From Pseudomonas viridiflava (GTDB taxonomy: Bacteria > Pseudomonadota > Gammaproteobacteria > Pseudomonadales > Pseudomonadaceae): a DNA stretch of 64,000 bases. The stretch lies in the NCBI RefSeq assembly GCF_900585905.1, contig NZ_UTVH01000095.1, positions 708,855-772,854 on the forward strand, given 5' to 3'. Below, piece after piece: positions 61,801 through 64,000 of this stretch. Below the pieces are notes generated by a model. It saw only the letters and a list, made by a program, of their open reading frames with translations, ran no database searches and was not told where the DNA came from. The translations under genes were made by a program, and so were the position numbers. Numbering within the stretch: the first letter of the stretch is position 1; each line of letters opens with the position of its first letter.

Positions 61801-64000
61801 CTGCTGGGGCAACAGCTGAGCGTGGGCGACATCAACGGCCAGATTCTGGACTTGCGCCTCAGCGTGCCGGTGGGCAGTTTCACCCTGACCGAAACCGGCG
61901 GGCTGACCATCAGCGAGGGCGACGGCAGCAATGACAGCACGTTGCGCATCTCCGGAACGGCTGCCGACATCAATGCCGCACTGGCCAAATTGATTTACAC
62001 CCCCGGCGCGGATTACAACGGCCAGGTCAAGATCACTCTGGAGCTGGGCCAACTGCTAGGCGGCATCCTTAACGTCACCGCCTTGTTGCCCATCGATATC
62101 GCGCCCGTCGCCGACATCGTCAACGACAGCATCTTTACTACGGTCGGCGTCGGTACCAGTTTCAATGTGCTGGCCAATGACTCTTTTGAAAACAGCGGCC
62201 GCGTGGTGCAAAGCCACTCCACTCCGGGCCATGGTTTGCTGAGCCTGGATGCTCAGGGCAACGCCATCTACACCCCCAATTCAGGTTTTATCGGCACCGA
62301 CACCTTCACCTACACGGTGCTGTCCAACGGCACGCAGGAAACAGCCACCGTCACCATTACCATTGGCACTGCGCCCAATCAGAGCCCGACCGCCAGCCCG
62401 CTGGCCAATAGCAGCGCGCTGGATGGACAAAACCTGCAAATCGCGGCAGGCGCCGCTTTCAGCGATCCCGACGGCGACGCCCTGACGTACAGCGCAACCG
62501 GGCTGCCCGCCGGCTTTACCATTGATCCGGCATCGGGTCTGATCAGCGGTGTGCTCAACGGCCATGCCTCGACGCTGGTCTCCCAAGGCCTGTACACCAT
62601 TGTTGTCAGTGCCAGTGACGGGCGCGGCGCCTCGGTCAGCCAAGGCTTTGTGCTTGCCGTCAGCAACCCGCCTCCGATTGCAGTCGGCGATAACTTCACC
62701 GGTAATGAAAATGTGCCCGTCAGTGGCAACCTGCTGGGCAACGACAGCGATCCGGACGGCGACTCGCTGTCGATCTCCACTACAGCCGTCCAGTCGCCCG
62801 CCCATGGCGTACTGGTCCTGCAAGCCAATGGCACGTTTACCTACACGCCTACCCCCGGCTACAGCGGCACCGACAGCTTCGTCTACCGGGTGATCGACAG
62901 CGATGGCGGCACGTCCACCGCCACCGTCATCCTCACGATCGCCGCAGTAAATGACGTGCCGACCATCGGCGCGCCCATCAGCAATCAAAGCACCACGGAT
63001 GCGGCCAGCTATACGCTTAACGTTGCCGGCAACTTCGCCGATCCGGATGGCGATACCCTCAGCTACACCGCGACAGGTTTGCCGGCTGGCTTGTCGATTG
63101 GCGCCACCGGCCAGATCAGCGGCGTTTTGGCCAAGGATGCCTCCCAGGGCGGGCCGAATGGCAATGGGGTGTATGCCGTCGTCGTCACCGTCAGAGACCC
63201 CGGCGGCGCACAGGTCAGCCAGACGTTCAGCCTCAGCGTCAGCAACCCGGCACCCACAACCCAGGGCGCCAGCGTTACTACAGCAGAGGACACGCCGCTC
63301 ACCGGCACGTTGATCGCCAGTGACATCGACGGCGACAGCCTGGCCTTCAGTGTCACGCAGAATCCGGCCCATGGCACCCTGGTGCTCAGCGCAAATGGAA
63401 CCTACACCTACACGCCTGATGCCAACTACAACGGCGCCGACAGCTTTACCTACCAGGTTGCCGATGCTGATGGTGCTGTGGTTACGGCAGTCGTCAATCT
63501 GGTAGTAACCGCCGTGAATGACGCGCCCAACTCCGTGGGCAGCATTACTGCGCAAGCGGCTAACGATGGCGCAGCGTTTTCTCTGGGCACGGCAGCTAAC
63601 TTCGCTGACCTGGATGGCGACGTTCTTTCGTATACCGCTGCTGGTCTGCCTTCGGGTTTGAGCATTGATGCCAATGGGCTGATCACCGGCACGCTGGCTA
63701 ACAATGCATCGCAGCAGGGCCCAAACAACAACGGTATCTACTCGATTATTGTGACCGCGACTGATGCAAGCGGCCTGAACACTAGCCAGACGTTCACGTT
63801 GAATGTAAGCAATCCTGTGCCTGTTACTTCGGGCTTTAGTATTGCAACCGCAGAAGATACTCCGGTAAATGGAACGCTGGTCGCCACCGACATTGACGGC
63901 GACACCCTCACCTTTAGCGCCACTCAAAGTCCAGCCAACGGCACGTTGGTGCTCAACAGCAATGGCACGTACATCTACACGCCAAACGCCAATTACAACG
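58855..64000 (+). CDS. Very large repetitive surface/secreted protein (DUF4347 plus cadherin-like and Ig-like repeats), 3' truncated
   Basis: The frame from ATG 58855 (AAGGAG 7 bp upstream) is open through the window end, 1715 codons. The N-terminus has LRMALEPRLMFDGAA, the LEPR...DGAA motif of large type I-secreted adhesin-like proteins, then a DUF4347 domain (about 85-245, with IYFVDASLPD, IHLITHGTSG and VLIYGCDLAAG). Repeats follow: cadherin/Big_9-like units with (Y/F)TPxxxYxGxDSFTYTV, and dystroglycan/He_PIG-like units with LTYSATGLPPGL and GLITG. Composite units at the end recur every 189-192 codons. No export signal of the Sec type is present. Whether it ends with RTX repeats and has its own type I exporter lies beyond the window. 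Confidence 0.88.
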   Translation, partial: MKGIRTRSASLRMALEPRLMFDGAAVVTADAALASHNDAAQPAPDQPGDAHHEPGHNDAQHSPHDAPGLNEALAATPPPVEGPSRHEIYFVDASLPDRAQLTSQLPDQAVIVYLDSHSDGLAQISTALQGKSDIDAIHLITHGTSGILLVGSTQLDAQSIQGEYQAILNEIGTHLTVDGDVLIYGCDLAAGEAGKETLGALAFALSADAAGSENATGAGGGDWVLEAHVGSIETTTFVAHDWDHQLLAAIPTADSATVLQNSSGNKISVLGNDVVLLGAVVNIGAVTPPAHGSVIINGDNTLSYTPTAGYSGSDSFIYTLRDGGGVSLGSATVSINVNPITGGAQPTLTRPSSVSVPEDSSVLFSTASGRSIVVADSDSALLKVTLSVPAGTFSLASVAGLTFTQGDGSNDSAMIVQGSAANLNAALNGLVYTPVADFNGSVNLGITVTDNISTPVTSSVAMNFAAVADSTADSVSTPQNSATSFNVLTNDNFENPTRTVTAASTPAHGTVTVDAQGNAIYTPANGYVGSDSFTYTVSSGGVTETQTVSVNVTGTVPPLGVSVPAGQVFAEDVVRVFSAATGNTIAISGGNSEVTVTLQVNNGTLTLNQLTGLVFISGDGVGDSAMVFKGSASAINAALDGLRFTPVADYNGAASLTLQATDGISAPQNASVAMTLSAVADGVADSVQTAAITPVTFSPLANDNFEGTPSVTAVGSASHGTVSRSGNSITYTPALGYTGADSFTYTVTSGGVTEQVAVNVTVGAAVPVNSAPVASSLGSATAIDGGLVLIAAGAAFSDPDVLDLLTYSATGLPPGLAISATTGLITGVLGTHASTVNGGLYTVAVTATDLAGAKAVSQLSLQVLNPAPIPLLGLSVGGTQDTLLNLSASLLAIVDPDGDSIAITQASALHGTVTIKADGSLTYTPNSSYFGLDTVTYTVTDADGASATGYIAVALAATPTLPTLILPSLPLLTEDTPLIFANLLGQQLSVGDINGQILDLRLSVPVGSFTLTETGGLTISEGDGSNDSTLRISGTAADINAALAKLIYTPGADYNGQVKITLELGQLLGGILNVTALLPIDIAPVADIVNDSIFTTVGVGTSFNVLANDSFENSGRVVQSHSTPGHGLLSLDAQGNAIYTPNSGFIGTDTFTYTVLSNGTQETATVTITIGTAPNQSPTASPLANSSALDGQNLQIAAGAAFSDPDGDALTYSATGLPAGFTIDPASGLISGVLNGHASTLVSQGLYTIVVSASDGRGASVSQGFVLAVSNPPPIAVGDNFTGNENVPVSGNLLGNDSDPDGDSLSISTTAVQSPAHGVLVLQANGTFTYTPTPGYSGTDSFVYRVIDSDGGTSTATVILTIAAVNDVPTIGAPISNQSTTDAASYTLNVAGNFADPDGDTLSYTATGLPAGLSIGATGQISGVLAKDASQGGPNGNGVYAVVVTVRDPGGAQVSQTFSLSVSNPAPTTQGASVTTAEDTPLTGTLIASDIDGDSLAFSVTQNPAHGTLVLSANGTYTYTPDANYNGADSFTYQVADADGAVVTAVVNLVVTAVNDAPNSVGSITAQAANDGAAFSLGTAANFADLDGDVLSYTAAGLPSGLSIDANGLITGTLANNASQQGPNNNGIYSIIVTATDASGLNTSQTFTLNVSNPVPVTSGFSIATAEDTPVNGTLVATDIDGDTLTFSATQSPANGTLVLNSNGTYIYTPNANYN

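Overview
The window looks like Pseudomonas chromosome, from a non-aeruginosa species of the fluorescens/syringae type. The evidence is the high-GC coding bias, Pseudomonas-type REP elements (TGTAGGAGCG...TTCGCGA), a DUF1652 gene, a lexA2-imuA-imuB-dnaE2 cassette, an XenA-type ene-reductase, and an Hxc-type secretion cluster in the same order as I recall for P. aeruginosa. No rRNA, tRNA, CRISPR array, prophage or intact insertion sequence was seen.

Region 1 (1-14.9 kb). After a tandem 160-bp REP/BIME array comes a DING-family phosphate-binding protein. Next is a complete Hxc-like type II secretion system: gspF, gspE, gspD (a lipidated secretin), gspM, gspL, gspK and gspG on the minus strand, gspI plus, gspC minus, gspH-gspJ plus. 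It ends with a cell-surface-signalling module: vreA (receptor-like, no barrel), vreI (ECF sigma) and vreR (anti-sigma). The DING protein occupies the place held by the alkaline phosphatase lapA in P. aeruginosa and is the obvious candidate substrate. A 16-bp motif (15/16 identical) lies upstream of both the DING gene and gspG.

Region 2 (15-28.8 kb). Two small secreted proteins of unknown role, a periplasmic GH3 beta-glucosidase, a TetR regulator, a LysR/DUF2848/MFS group, an uncharacterised pair (haem-oxygenase-like iron enzyme plus NPPY methyltransferase), a DUF1883 protein, an ArsR regulator divergent from xenA, and a stand-alone receiver protein.

Region 3 (28.8-45.5 kb). The SOS mutagenesis operon lexA2-imuA-imuB-dnaE2 with a perfect palindromic operator at the lexA2 start, a histidine phosphatase, DUF1652, a UvrD-type helicase with an unusual glycine-every-fourth-residue N-terminal segment, a pirin, phosphoglucomutase, an XPD/DinG-like helicase fused to a probable PD-(D/E)XK nuclease, and an orphan PP-loop ATPase.

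Region 4 (46-58.7 kb). An MDR oxidoreductase divergent from a LysR regulator, a dCache chemoreceptor, then an iron-uptake block: a periplasmic siderophore-esterase-like hydrolase, a FecI-type sigma with a Fur-like palindrome upstream, a FecR anti-sigma, a TonB receptor with an STN signalling domain, and a second TonB receptor without one.

Region 5 (58.9 kb to the end). The first 1715 codons of a very large repetitive surface or secreted protein: DUF4347 at the N-terminus followed by alternating cadherin-like and Ig-like repeats. The frame is open at the window edge.
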